Notes under the pieces: generated by a model
The model's input: the letters and a program-made list of their open reading frames with translations, nothing else
Database searches by the model: none
Told to the model about the DNA's origin: nothing
In this document: positions 13,015 to 25,715 of the stretch, piece by piece
Position numbering within the stretch: the first letter of the stretch is position 1
How the letters are laid out: each line of letters starts with the position of its first letter
From: Dictyophora rubrovolvata
Lineage: Eukaryota > Basidiomycota > Agaricomycetes > Phallales > Phallaceae
Assembly: GCA_029959195.1 (NCBI GenBank)
Contig: CP114117.1
Span: forward strand, 62,001-126,000
Reading direction: 5' to 3'
Length of the DNA: 64,000 bases
Translations under genes and position numbers: made by a program

Positions 13015-14332
13015 ATGAATTTATGCTTGACAAAGCGGCTCGCGTTCCTCCCTTTTTTTTGGTGTATATGTGATTGACCCTCTTGTTTTACTCTATGTGG
13101 ATTCGGTTTGGTTCGGTTTGGTTTCTCAAAATAGATGTATTTCGAAGCGGAAGTGCTTGTCACCTCACGGTTTCGTGGAAGTGATCATACGTGTGATTCA
13201 GTAACTCATGCTTCTCCACACATGAAACATTTGGGAGGTACATCTCGCGACAAGGTTCTCGATACATTCCCGGCAAATCCACATTGTCTTTTATCCAATC
13301 GAGTCTATCCGAATTCAATCACCCGCCGTACGAACATATGCTTCTAGTGCAAGGAACTCCATATATACGTATGTCATGATGTGTGATTTCTGAGGATCGG
13401 AGCAGCTATGTATGTATTTTCTCGGATTCCGCTCGGAGGCCGAGTATCCATTTGACTCCGAATGGAGAAATAGCTTGGATAAATTTTAAGCTTAATATAA
13501 ATATCACTCATTTATATCGGTACTTTCTCTTTACCCTGGCTTATTGTTCCAAATTTATCCGGCTATCACAGCCTTTTTCACTGTACATTTATTTACTCGT
13601 TGCCGACTCTGGACACGCGATGAGCAACCTTTAGCTTACCGACATTAAACAAGCCCCGAAGGCCCGAGTTCCGACCGGTGTGGTGGCATTGGCATGCCGA
13701 GACCTGCCCCCATGTACATGGCCGAAATTCCGTTTGTACACTCTATACAGAGAGCGAATTTTATTGAGTGAAGAATCCCACGTTCATCTCAAATTTACAG
13801 ATGCCATATTTATAGGGCAAGGGACGCGTGATCTCCTCGCATATGTGCATTATGTGGATGTCAATGGTCAGATGAGAACCCCAATCCGTTGTCCGTTGCC
13901 CATCGTAAGATCCGTCAAAAAGACAATCAAGGGTTAAATGTGCACACAAATGTAGGGTATTATATATATACTAAGATGGAGACAGCGTATATTATATAGC
14001 TTTATAGTTTGTTGAGGTTCTCAGGTTTCCAAAGCATTCATACGTAAACTGAAAGTTGATTAAATAATGGAATCATATTTTAAAAATATCTAATGGTATT
14101 CCTGACCAAAAGTTGATAGTATACATGGGAAATATTTGAAGGCCTGCATGACGATACGAGCTGAAAAAACATTGCATTGGGCATCGTTTTTTTGAAGTTT
14201 ACTAAAGACGTAATCCCCATTAGTTTAAACCATATCTTAGAATAACAGGCTTGAGACTGAGTTCGCATGCCACGAATGAGCTGACTACTCACTATTATAA
14301 ACCGAAAGCGAAAAGGCATGTAAATTCCGTGT
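13015..14332. other. Intergenic, no gene seen
   Basis: 3' flank of the GATA gene. A plus frame at 13680-13937 is open for 85 codons but has no recognisable motif, and I could not extend it by splicing. Confidence 0.45.
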
Positions 14333-14703
14333 TCATCTATTGCGTTTTTGTGGGACATAGAGTTGAACATATTCTTCGGGAATACTGGGCCAAAGACCGC
14401 TGGTCGTGTTGATATCGTAGGTTACTGTTCTGGTACCATTCTATAATATTGTGTAAATACAGACCATTTATGGAAGACCAAGCGTACCTGATGAATCAAT
14501 TGTCTTGATAAAGCAACTCTACCAACGAGATACTGTTGCGTATGTGGGTTTGCAATGAACAGAACTTCCGATCCAACCTGGGCGGAGGGATAAAATCAGT
14601 CCTTTGACGACATTTTGGATCAAGCTGCGACAGAAGAAGGACATACTTGAAATCTTGGTCTATCTGCATATATGATATCCACTTCGCTGTCTGATCGAGA
14701 CAT
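14333..14703 (-). CDS. Small conserved-looking protein of 84 aa, function unknown
   Basis: Three short exons with clean GT-AG borders: 14703-14647, 14577-14488 and 14440-14333. They join without a frame break into an 84-residue protein that starts MSRSDSEVDIIYADRPRF and ends YVPQKRNR. The middle exon reads VGSEVLFIANPHTQQYLVGR and the last contains TVTYDINTTSGLWPSIPEEY. Alternating hydrophobic residues suggest a small beta-rich fold, possibly a Tudor or SH3-like barrel. That is an impression from pattern only. There is no signal peptide or membrane segment. Both introns are in phase 0 and of normal size for this genome, which argues for a real gene. I do not recognise the family. Confidence 0.65.
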
Positions 14704-16161
14704 GATCAAATAGAGGTGATGTTATGAAATGGGGCGAATTTGAAGGGAGTTGAGGGTGCGAATACATAAATCGGAAGCATAACCCAAGACCTTTTATAGG
14801 GAAAAGCTGGGCATTTTTTGAGCCTGACGAACAAGGAACGCTAGTGTGGAGCCCTTTTGTCACCATAGACACAGCCGGAAAAAGAAAAGAAAAAAGCGAT
14901 GCTCCTCTGGCACTGGGTTAACGAAAGCAGGACGAAAGGCGTGATGAAAAAAGGACCTTATCAAAAAGGCTCATCAATGACCTCATATGTAAATCGTCGG
15001 AAAATTATCTTTGTAAAGAAACGGAAAGAAAAGATGATTTGACATGCCAAAAGTCTGTTTTAGGAAGTTTCCTACAGAGCCTTAGAGGCACATGGTGCAA
15101 TTGCATCACCTGATCACATGCGAAGGCAGTCCTCCCGGGAAACCGGAAACCTCAGTTCACCACTTGCCGAAAGATGCCGAGACTGCCTATCATCGAAATC
15201 GATATTGGGCCATCGATGAAGCATTACAAGTTGGCCTAAACTAGAATTGTCATTCAGAAAAACCTCAAGTTGTATCTGCTTTGTGAACACTTGTCATAAA
15301 TTTGAGCGCGCGTGCGATGTCTTCCCGGCGGCTTTGGCGTATAGCCTTCATTTTGTTGAGCTCATGCCTAACATGAGGATCGATAACAAGTAAACGATGC
15401 CTGTCAATGATATCATTGCGAATCGAGATTTTTTGCATCTTCGCATATTCCCAACTTCGTTCTTTTTGGTTCCTCCATCATCACTCGAGAAGACTGGGAA
15501 TGTCGGATGCGATCCGCAGTTAAACGGATTATGCGGCATGTCGTTGATTTTTACGCCATAACGCTGTACCATTGACGTTTCTGTTAGTCAGCATGCCCAA
15601 GAAACGTAGTGTATTTTCATATCACAAATCACCTTCTATTTCAGTATCATTCCCTGACAGATCGAATGGTTCCATAACTTATGTCCATCACACAATGCAC
15701 GGCCTCCTCGTTGTTTTCACGCGCACAGAGACAGAGACACGGTTTGGACGGCTGAATGGCTTGCACGACAAGCGGGCGTTGCATAATTTAACCTTTATTA
15801 ATGGAGATTTCGGATCTTCCTTTTCGCTATGAAACGGCCAACTCTCCATGCTTTACGAGCCCATCTGTGAAGTGAAGCGGGCGCACTTTTCACAGCGTGC
15901 ATATTTACCATCCACGTAACCGGATTTACATGTATCTAGCAAACCTAATATGATCGACAGATCGACCGCAGACGTGATCCGTTCGGATCTACAAATACTT
16001 GGAATGTATTCAATCAGGGAACAGGAACCAATCATCAATCCGAAAAACATCTACGAATCGGGACAAAAGGTGCAGATAATCCTTTTTATAAGAAGCAGCA
16101 AGCAAATGGGGTATTGATATTATTATGTCGGAACCACGCACCTTCACAGCTAACGGTGAAT
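14704..16161. other. Intergenic, no gene seen
   Basis: Lies between the 84 aa gene and the 3' end of DBR1. Several frames of 65-86 codons occur on both strands but none shows a motif, codon pattern or splice extension that supports a gene. Confidence 0.4.
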
Positions 16162-18157
16162 TCATTCCATCACTCGACTGGGTGACCAACCACCACCACT
16201 TAAGCTATCGTTTCCCTGATTTACTGATGGCGTATCTATTGACTGATCTTCTGTCAATGGACTATGACGTCCCGTCATTCCATCGGCAATGATTGATGTG
16301 TCTACAGGTCTACTTGTTGCTGTGATGGGGGGCTGGTGACGAATTAGGGATACCACTTGACCAGATTGTGGATTAATCTTGTTAGGAAGCTGTAGGAAAT
16401 TCATCAACGCTTCCGTTTGTGGATTAGTATATATCGGTGCTATATATGTACGTAGTCATTATTTACGCTCAATTTTGAAACTCAAAACCTTACGTTGTTG
16501 CCTTGATAGCCTTCCAGGCTGAAAACTAGGAGCCGTCGGGGCGAATTGCTGAATTTGATTGATCTCGATTAGGCCACCATTCGGGAGATTTTGTTTCACC
16601 CAAGCACGTTCGGTTTCCACTAATTTTTCAAGTTCATCCCTCCGAGGAATCGGCGTCTGATATCGGTCAAGAGATAGATATGTGTGAAGTGCACGGGTAA
16701 TCGCGAGCCATTCGGGATCAAACGTCATGGAGAGCGATGAAGATTCTTCTTCGTTGCCTGGTCTTGGAATATCAACAACCTCCATAAAACAAGATGACAT
16801 TTCGTTAGAGTTCATTCATTGTATTCTTTCCATTTTGAAAATTTATGCATACCTCTAAGAAGCGTCGTCCAGGAAGACATTTATCTAACGCCAAAAATTT
16901 GGTTTGTCTAAGCGGTATTGGAGAAGATGGCTGAAAATTGGAATTGGAATGAGAAGCGACTTGATCGATCTCATCCTCAAGAACTATTTCATCTGGATTG
17001 TCATTATCGAGGGTAGTGGTGCCGGTTTCAAGATCCAAATCGTCGATCTGAATTTCGTCCGGATTCTTCTCAACTGGACGGTACTGCCAGCTAGAATTTG
17101 AGCTTGAGCCTGAGCCTGCATTGGCATTGCTACTTCCATCGGTACCATCAACATGTTTGAATGTTGCTTCAAATTTTACGTGCATATGGGCAGAGAACCA
17201 CCATCCCGGCTGTAATGTCTTCAGAAGATGAAGCATCGGGGGAGATCCCAGCGTGCCCAATTGGCTGTCTTTTTTGAAATGTGGCTTTCGTCTAAATAAG
17301 TCACTTGTATTGCCATAATGCTCTATAGACTTTGGCCAGTCGTGAGAGAGGAAGATGTCAGGGTGGGTCAGCTGTGAAGTGTGAATTATCACTTTTACGG
17401 TAAGAAATGTTCTCGCGTTTTTCTCACCAACCTGTGACAATTTCGTTACATCGTATTTTCTCGTATGATAGATACTTCTCATCGTAGAATTATCGTAAGG
17501 CATTTTTTCGTAATAACCTCGAAAAAAAGGTCTTTTCTTCATCTCTTGTTTAAAAATGAATAGGAGCAGGGGTTCTATGCTTACCTAGATGATAATCGTG
17601 CGATTTGTATATACCCGAGGAACCTGCCATTCTGATACCATTGATTTGGATGCAACCGGAAAAACCAAGGAAGTAAATGTTAGGAGCAAGCCAACCGCCG
17701 TGATATCTTGCGAAAGAAAAAGCGGTCCAGTCAATAACACGTTCGTTTTCAGAAATACGGGAAAGCTTACAACTCCCATAAATAGTTGGATGCTTCGTGA
17801 TTTCCACCGATAACGATAGTCAAAACCGGAGCTTGTGCTGTTCCTTCGTAGTACCTTTTCAGACATTTCATCTTAGCGTGAGCACGAGGAGAACAACAGG
17901 GAAGAATTCTGTTTACTTGTGAAAATCTCCTAAATGTTTGTATTTTTGCGGAACGGCCATGAAGTCAAGATCAGTGTGGTTTCGATGTGCTTGGAAATCT
18001 CCACATATAATGAGCATGTCTATCTTTTCCTTTTTGCCGATCCTGTTCACTTCCGCGTAGATTTTGTCTAGGGCGCCATGGCAGCATCCTTCAATTGCGA
18101 TCTATTTAGATTGGTAAGTTTTGCCAAGTAACCAACAATGATTGAACTCACTCTCAT
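16162..18157 (-). CDS. DBR1: RNA lariat debranching enzyme
   Basis: Metallophosphoesterase that cleaves the 2'-5' bond of excised intron lariats in the nucleus. A tiny first exon encodes Met-Arg, with the ATG at 18155-18157. The next exon gives [15 protein letters not shown], with the Cys and His typical of DBR1, and [15 protein letters not shown] (the GD metal motif). Then come [13 protein letters not shown] (the GNHE motif), [75 protein letters not shown] and [17 protein letters not shown], in the order known for the family. The C-terminal DBR1 domain ([17 protein letters not shown], around 16.7 kb) is followed by a variable tail ending [10 protein letters not shown]. At least six short introns. 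The gene shares a 310 bp upstream region with the divergent RAD7 gene. Confidence 0.95.
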
Positions 18158-18467
18158 CCTCCGAGTCGTGAGGTGACGTCGCGTTGAGGGAAGAAGTCGG
18201 AGTTTGAAATAATTATTAAGTCAGTATTTCAATTTTCTGCTACCCTTCCTTCGCACACATTTAACTTCCTTTGAGAATCCAGCTATTAATTATTCGGCAT
18301 TACCTTGTTAAAAATGCCGGCGAAATCTGGTTTTTTGTTTGTTTGTCCACACCAGTGTCTTCGGTCGAGTCTCGGTCACGATCTTATTGTGCGGGCGGAG
18401 TTTGAACTTACAAAACGCGCATCTCATCTTTTTTTTTTCTCACCAGGCAATAACGCGATAATTAAAC
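18158..18467. promoter_or_regulatory. Shared divergent promoter of DBR1 and RAD7
   Basis: The 310 bases between the two divergent start codons must hold both promoters. It contains T-rich stretches (for example 18429-18439) next to the RAD7 side and no obvious TATA box. Confidence 0.6.
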
Positions 18468-20693
18468 ATGTCTCGTAACAATGTACGCGGTCCGACATCA
18501 GCTCTGACAGAGTTTCTTAAGGTTCGCCCATATTCATAGCTAATTTGAACTACCGGGTAATAAATAAGGTTTGATCAGGAACAAGGAATTTCCGCCCGCT
18601 CAATCTTGGAGAGAAGGCGTGCGTTTTTAGAACAACAACAGCAACAGCAAGTTGACAATAATCCTGATGCTGGCCCGAGTAATGCGATTGAGGAGAATGG
18701 TGGTGATGTCGAAATGGAAGAAATTACGGCTGAAAGCGGCGGTAGAGCAAAGAGGAAGGGGAAGGTGAGCAGGCAGATGCAGTGTCATTGTTCTCTTTTT
18801 GTCATCTTCATTCTCTTTTGTCATCAGCGCAAACAAAACGGTTACGATTCTGACGCGTTGGATGAGACCAGCGAAAAACCTAATTCAAGCCCCTCCAAAA
18901 AGCGTAGACTAACTAGGGCTCAAACGGAGAAGCTCAAAGCCGAGGAGAAGAAAAAGGCTAAAGGTCGTGGTAAAACGGCAAAAGACAACGGCGATAGCGA
19001 TGATTCTGAGGACGATGACCTTTACCACGCTCTTTCAAAAGGGTTTGCAAATGGTGGAAGTGCAGTACCAGCACCTGGTACTCTTATGAGTTGCGTAGAA
19101 TGCTCAAAGAGGTTCACGGTCGTACGTCCCTGTCGAATGCTGTATCTCAAAACTTTTATCCCGTACTCTAGACGAAGTACACCATTGCTTCGAGAAATAA
19201 ACCAGGATTACTTTGCCATGTCTGCGTCAAACAAGCTGGCGTAGATCCGTTCAAAAAATCAACGCCAAGAAAGCGAAAGGATCCAACTGACAGAAGAAAA
19301 GTCGTTAGCTTTGAGGAACCAGATCGTGTGAAAAGTTTAGCTTCTTTGTGCATCGATGTATGTTGCGTGTTTCGCTACTATTGTTGGGATCCGCTACGAG
19401 TTTACCGGATTTATAAAATCAGGTCATTGGACGACATATTGAAGATGTGGAAGCTTTAGGAAATATCGGTTCTATCAACCTGGAGAAAATCGCGAAAGTC
19501 ATTGCGAAGAATCGGAGCCTGTAAATTGCTTTGCTTGTCCATAAAATGAGATGGTTCACTGATTGATACCTAGCACGGCGCAAAACTGCCAATTATTCTA
19601 CGACGTAAGTAATACTTCATTGGTCTTTTATGATGCTACCAGTGAGTACCACATCTATATTTTGTTTTTGATACTAATCGCTTGAAAAACAGACCTACAG
19701 AACGACGCGTTCTGCACTTTAGGTTCGCTGAATCCAAATCTCCAAAATCTGAAGATAGATTTTTGTGGCCGATTGACCGACAATGCTTTGATCCACTGGG
19801 CAGAGCATCTTCCCTGTCTCAAGAGAATTGAATTACTGGGTCCGTTTCTGGTCCGTGTCGACGGTTGGGTGACGTTCCTTCAGCGAGTGGGTCCTCAGTT
19901 ACAAGGATTTCTGATAACCCAATCACCTCGTTTCGACGAAAACTGCCTCACAACGCTTACAGACGTCGCGGCGAACTTGACAGAACTACGTCTCTCCGAG
20001 ATCGGGAAGATGTCAGATAATTGGATAGATTCGCTTTGCAAATTAACCAACCTCACATCTCTTGAGATCACCTATCCTGCAGTTTCTTTGAGCGACGACT
20101 CGCTCGTCGAATTATTGAAAAATCTAGGGCCCAATCTCGTTCATCTCGATTTTTCGGGCAACTCAGATTTGTCCGATACTACCATCCGGAGTGGTATATT
20201 GTCTCATGCAAAAAACCTCAATCATTTGGGATTAGCAAATACACCACTTGTTACGGATGGTGGTATCGCGGAATTTTTCCAGTCATGGACGGATAATCCC
20301 GCTTTGGAATTTATAAACCTTTCGAAGAATCATCTCCTTACCACAGATGCGCTGGAGGCGCTATTAGCCCATTCCGGGACGAGACTTAGTTTTCTCAACA
20401 TCAATAACTGGAAGGATACCTCGACCGCAGCGCTATCGACGATAGGCAAGAAAGCGCCACAGCTTGTCAAGGTTGATTTGGGATTTTGTAGAGGGGTTGA
20501 TAATTTTGTTATGAAGGAATTGTTGGATAGCTGTGAGAACGTACAAGAGATCAAATGTTATGGGTGCAATAAGGTCACTAGCGATTGTCCCCGTCGGGTT
20601 AGTGTTCCTTTTCCAATGTTTTGGCATATCAGCTTACGTCGAGTTTAGGCATCAGTAAGAATGTTTGGAGTTGAAGGACATAGTCGCAATTAA
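18468..20693 (+). CDS. RAD7: DNA repair protein Rad7 (global-genome nucleotide excision repair)
   Basis: The N-terminus MSRNNVRGPTSALTEFL and the following EQGISARSILERRRA segment match Rad7 proteins. A Gln-rich and then acidic/basic disordered region follows (nuclear localisation likely in KKRRLTRAQ). Next is a zinc-binding segment CVECSKRF ... LLCHVC (C-x2-C twice) spread over two exons near 19.1-19.2 kb. The C-terminal half is leucine-rich repeats (LNPNLQNLKIDFCGRLTD, LTSLEITYPAVSLSDDSL, LNHLGLANTPLVTDGG and so on). In yeast, Rad7 acts with Rad16 and an Elongin-C/cullin ubiquitin ligase to recognise UV damage in non-transcribed DNA. The final intron (about 20603-20655) gives a C-terminus ASVRMFGVEGHSRN with the stop at 20691, which fits the family better than reading through to 20648. 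Confidence 0.92.
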
Positions 20694-20796
20694 TGTCGGT
20701 TATTGATATATACAACATGGAGTAGTGGATAATATTTTTCAACAAGCCTTAGGTGTAAAAACAATGGTAACAATGATACGTATTGTAAGTAAATAG

Positions 20797-21882
20797 TTAT
20801 ACCCATTCCCTCGGATTCCTTAATACGTCCGTCATCTCTTTCTCTGTTGTGCTCTCTTCTTCACCAAATCTTGAGCGATATTCCCAAGAAGCGGTATCGG
20901 GTAAACTCATGAGAATACTTTCCACACGCGCTCCTGGCGTGTTCAACCCAAACTTCGTACCTCTGTCATACACAAGATTGAATTCCACGTAACGGCCCCG
21001 TCTGAGGAGTTGCCATCGTCGTTTGTGTTCTTCGCTACCTGGAATAGGGGATGGGGTGTTTTCAGGAATTGCAATGCGACGTCGGAGGATAGGTAAATAT
21101 GAAGGAATAAAAGCGTCGCCGCAGGAGCGGATGAATGCCCAAATGTCTTGTTGAGTTCGTGGTCTCTCTTCGACACCCGGAAGACGTTTATGATCGTGTG
21201 TGCTGAGATCATCGAAGAATAGACCGCCAATTCCGCGTGCCTCCTGGCGATGAGGAATGTAGAAGTATTCATCGCACCACTTCTTGAAGGCGGGGTAGAG
21301 AGCTTGTCCGAATGGATCACAAGCGTTCTTCAAAGTCTGGTGAAAGTGTACTGCGTCGTCCGGGAATAAATAGCTAGGTGTGAGATCAGATCCGCCGCCG
21401 AACCACCATGCAAGGACTTTCGGTGAGTTACTACCCGTACCCGTGGCCGTGGCCATGTCCGTCGCTTCCTCATCTGTGATTTCGAAATAACGATAATTTG
21501 CATGTACAGTGGGAGCCTCCGGACGACGTGGGTGAATAACTAAACTGAGACCAGCAGCGAAAAAGGGGAGCGGTTTCGTGATACCGCCGGCGCCGCCCTC
21601 CGAGTCGTTCCACGGTAATCCTTCATGATCTGCCCGCATTTGTTTGATTGCTGCAGGTGGAAGTTTGCCATATACGACGGATATGTTTACACCGCCCTTT
21701 TCGATGTGTTTTCCGTTTGATATGACTGAGGATTGCCCATAACCGCCTTCAGGTCTTTGCCATTCGTCGTTGAAAAATCGGGGTCCGTCTGGATCTAGGG
21801 CTTCTATAGAGTCGACAATACGATGTTGGAGGTCTTTGATGTATGTCTGGACTTGTTGTCTCATACTAGGCTGAGAGGACAT
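20797..21882 (-). CDS. HEM13: Oxygen-dependent coproporphyrinogen III oxidase
   Basis: Intronless 361 aa enzyme that decarboxylates coproporphyrinogen III to protoporphyrinogen IX in haem synthesis. Family blocks are all present: PRFFNDEWQRPEGGYGQSSV, GGVNISVVYGKLP, AAGLSLVIHPRRPEAPTVH with ANYRYFE, WWFGGGSDLTPSYLF, RGIGGLFFDDL and RYVEFNLVYDRGTKFGL. The length matches fungal Hem13. No mitochondrial presequence is evident, in line with the cytosolic yeast enzyme. The start is the first ATG before the conserved region. The gene is tail-to-tail with RAD7, about 100 bp apart. Confidence 0.97.
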   Translation of the reverse strand: MSSQPSMRQQVQTYIKDLQHRIVDSIEALDPDGPRFFNDEWQRPEGGYGQSSVISNGKHIEKGGVNISVVYGKLPPAAIKQMRADHEGLPWNDSEGGAGGITKPLPFFAAGLSLVIHPRRPEAPTVHANYRYFEITDEEATDMATATGTGSNSPKVLAWWFGGGSDLTPSYLFPDDAVHFHQTLKNACDPFGQALYPAFKKWCDEYFYIPHRQEARGIGGLFFDDLSTHDHKRLPGVEERPRTQQDIWAFIRSCGDAFIPSYLPILRRRIAIPENTPSPIPGSEEHKRRWQLLRRGRYVEFNLVYDRGTKFGLNTPGARVESILMSLPDTASWEYRSRFGEEESTTEKEMTDVLRNPREWV

Positions 21883-22190
21883 TGGAGTTGGCGATTAAAC
21901 CATTCGAGGAGCGGTCGCTGTCAAGTTTCGAAGAATTATACGATCTCGCTGATGACATAAGACAAGGAACGCAAATAACGTGGTTCCACAAGGCAGTATT
22001 GGATTAGACATCTACTGAATCTAACCGATTTATTTCAGGAAAAGCCTCCGAGAAACAGGCGTTGTTATTACAAATATATATTTGTTTTTACAAGACATAA
22101 CGGAAATCCCGATTTTGTATATCCGTTAAATCAAGAAACACCTAAAGACAGACCGCTTCAACTTAAGAAAAAATAATTCGGTTAAGATGG
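21883..22190. other. Intergenic spacer
   Basis: Carries the HEM13 promoter and the 3' flank of the MFS gene. I saw no further feature. Confidence 0.5.
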
Positions 22191-24931
22191 TCAACATACC
22201 TTATCAACTTTGACTTCTACTATCGTCCCATCTTCCAGAGTTTCTTCTATAAAAACTTCTTTAGACTCAATGGAACGAGTTTCAGCTTCGGCGTCCCTTC
22301 GTTTGTTCTCATTTGATAAAAGAAGACGTATCCACTGAAGTTTAGTAGGAAGAAATCAGAGCTTAAATACTCCAGGAAAAGACTAATTCAATTCTCACCC
22401 AGAGAAGGAATGGGCAGATAGTGTAGCAAACGGCAATAACTATCCACGGTACGCGGTTTCTCGGAGCAAAACGAGCTTGCCACACTTGAGAACAAATTAT
22501 AAGGTGGCTGAGTTTTGCGTAAAGGGTTTGAACATCATACTTTGTGGCCCAACGATATTTCCTACGCAGTACGCAGACAACATGATTGCATTGATTGTGA
22601 TACGCTTTGTGTGTCCGGCGGTGACGGCATTTACCCAACTCAAGCTTAGTACGAATCCGGTTGTACCTGGTAGATTCAGTATCGCAGTGTGTGTGTGAAT
22701 GTAATTCATACGTACAAACACCGGTTGTCCAGTAGCTGAGCAACAAACCGATCCTGTCGTTCCCAGGAAGAGAAGTCTCGAGAATCGTTCCAACTATACT
22801 CGGAATGAAAAAGATTATTCCAACCCATGCAATGGAGTTCTTGAATTTCGACACCAGGGTGACACCCGCCAAGATGGTGAGAACTGGAATATCGTGTCAG
22901 TATATAGCATTATTGAGGCTTAAAAAATATTAATCATTACTTTCGATTGAACCATCAACGCAACCTGTAATATATATTATATATGAGAATGATAATGAGA
23001 TGAAACTTGAGACGTACCCAGCAGCGTCGTCTGAAGCGTGGTGAATCCAAAGCTATTAATAATAATTTGACGTTGATTCGTGAGCTATGAAATTGTCTTG
23101 AAACTTATCCCCTTAAGCGAATACAATTCGTGTTCTTACCGAATTCGGAATGTTACTACGTTTAGGAATGTTAAGACACGTTTGTATAGTAAGAACGTCT
23201 AACGTACTCAAGACACGAACTGGAGATATTTTAAGACATAATTAATAAGAGAACGGGCAATGAGGATGGTTTATTGACGTACAAGAGCGCAAAAAGCCAG
23301 GTTTTGGGTTCCTTCAGGCATTCAACGACTCTATTTGGATGTTACAATTTCGACGAAATAAGAAAATATTCAGGAGATAACGAACTGCTCCATTTTGAAC
23401 TTCTTGTTACCAATTCCGGTTTGGTTAATCTAGCTAACATTTAAGCATTACGTCTAATATACCAGAAAACCATACCTTGATGCGCTCAACAGCTATCTTA
23501 CGTTCCTCGTGAGTCAAAAACCAGGCATTGGTGGGCGAATCGGGGAAGAGAAGCCTAGAGTTGTCTTAGAAATTCCTCGCGGAAGAGATGTCGATTTGGA
23601 GGAAGTGATTTACCAAAATGAGACGGCGAGAAATAATGTCATGATCCCTGTTATTATCATGAACCTGGTAATCGAGAGTCGGAATCATGAGCAACCTTGA
23701 TTCACCAATGATAATTAAGGAACTATCACCATTGCCAAGGATGTAATCTGCTACTTTGGATGTGCAGGACCCCGAAACTCAAGAAACCGGTTATAATTTG
23801 AGCTGAATAGCAGCGATTTAGGCAAATGCATAATACATCCTAATTCGAATTTACCTGTTCCATTCATCAAGACTATACAAAAAAATTAGATTTGTGATTG
23901 TGATTTTAATAGCGGTTAGACACCCACACCAATACCCCACTCGTTGTCTTTGTTCCACCCTTGTGTAAAACATTGAAGTAACAATCAAAAATCCTGCCGT
24001 AATACTCCCTTCACACATTCCCATGATAAAGCGCACTTGGTGATGATAATGAGAGATTAGCGAGAGCATGTGACTATAAGCAAATTACGTACAGACAAAC
24101 AATCCCGCGAAACTTTTACAGGCAGCCTGTGAGGCCAACGCAATCGACCATATGAAAATGTTCAGCGACATCCATTTTCCGACGGGGAATCGCTGAAGTG
24201 CCATGTTTTGTCTGGGTACGGTCAAGGGTGGGAAGTGCCTCTTTTCGTGAATATTATTCAGACTCACGGGTATTCGAAGATCAAATAACTGATGTAGAAC
24301 ACTGTCCCGAGCCAATTGCTGGATTTGAAGTTAAGTCTCACGCGAAGTCATCTGACGTGTAGAAAGAAGAATTTACTATCTGCATGGAAGTATCAGCTAG
24401 TTTCGTCGTTGTACAGAAAATACTTACTCATTGGCGTTGAGGTGAGTGTCAGTCCTGAAAAGTACTTTCCATTATATGCCATGCATTATTCGAATTCGTT
24501 TTTACCTAATTCCGACTGAAGGGAATAAATAAGATGGGTCAACGTCCGGATGAAAAGAAACGCCTTACGAATAGCAGAACTTCCTAGGGTCGTCTTATCC
24601 ATAAACTGGATCCTGAGAAAGGCTCAGAGATATATTCGAGAATCCATATTCCCGACTGCTCACCAATAGAGTACTATCAAGTTATCAGCACATAACGAAA
24701 ACCTTAGACTAAAGTTGTTTCTAAACACATACCACACATCATAGGTAAAATATGTCTATCAATTTTCCTCCTCACCCGAAGTGCTTCATTGGGATCTATG
24801 TCTCTTCCTAAACTAAAATGGGCAGCATCATCAACCAGTTTCTCTTGCACGTGAACGGTATGGACGACCCGATGTGCACTCGTCTCCAAGTCTGTGAAAG
24901 ACTTTTCGTCTTTAGGAGAGTTGTACGACAT
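22191..24931 (-). CDS. MFS transporter, allantoate permease (Dal5/ACS) type
   Basis: Intron-dense gene for a 12-helix plasma-membrane transporter of the anion:cation symporter family. The cytosolic N-terminus (MSYNSPKDEKSFTDLE ... DIDPNEALRVRRKIDRHILP) precedes helix 1. Family blocks follow: IQFMDKTTLGSSAIR (exon near 24.6 kb), QNMALQRFPVGKWMSLNI, ACKSFAGLF, RFIMGMCEGSITAGFLIVTS, LFFPDSPTNAWFLTHEERK (loop, near 23.6 kb), GIGNKKFKMEQ, FGFTTLQTTLLG, WVGIIFFIPSIVGTILET, SWVNAVTAGHTKRITINA, YCVGNIVGPQSMMFK and RNRVPWIVIAVCYTICPF. The tail reads EVFIEETLEDGTIVEVKVD with a stop at 22191. Relatives carry allantoate, nicotinate, pantothenate or other carboxylates, so the substrate is open. Exon borders are approximate. 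Confidence 0.88.
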
Positions 24932-25715
24932 GGCCTTAAGGGGAAATGGAGAGATATCAGTTATGAATGGAACTCGGGAGACTTTTTATAATGATGCCCC
25001 CAGCTGACATCGAAGGGCTTATCGCGCTAATATTCTGCAGTGGCTTGCTTCTTCTATCTCAACATGGCATCACGTGGTAGGAGCACCAACGGAAGCTATG
25101 TTTGAAAAACGTCAGTTTCCATTTAAAACCAGGTGGAACCGATTTAATAACCCAGACTTGTTTCGAACAACTTGGGTTTGAAGCGCCATGCCGAAAGGGT
25201 CTGCACAGTAAGGGTCGGCCGTTTGCGGTTTAGTACGTCGGTGTCGCAAAATTGGCGATAGTACATAAGATCAAAGTTGGGAGTAAGTTTGAAATCCTAT
25301 GAACGAAGTTGGTTCTATTAAATGACGAAGAATTTTTCTCACCTGAACCTTGATTGTCTCATGGCTAATTCGACGCTTCATGTGGGCATGAAATGGAGAT
25401 ATATGAGGCTTTAGAACAAAAAACGAGGCCAATTGCCACAAGTTGTCGGTAGTTTTTACTGCATCAGAAATTGAGAGTTTCATTCCGACTTGAAGCGTTC
25501 AATACATATATATATATATATATATTAATATATCAAATGTCCAATTAATGATGAAGCGTAACAAAACACAAAAAAAATGCAATCGTAATTCGTAAACAAT
25601 GAGTGCGACAATGCTTGATGCTAAAAACAAAACAGACAAAAATCGATAGGTTAATGCTAGAAAAAGAGAAAGAAAAAAGAGACAAAACAAAACAATCCAT
25701 ATCCATATCCTCTAT
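24932..25715. other. Intergenic, with an (AT)n microsatellite
   Basis: MFS promoter and GH5 3' flank. A run of about ten TA repeats lies at 25505-25526. I saw no gene. Confidence 0.5.

Noticed and set aside
13680-13937. 85-codon plus-strand frame
   Set aside because: No motif, no splice extension, and a similar-length frame on the opposite strand.
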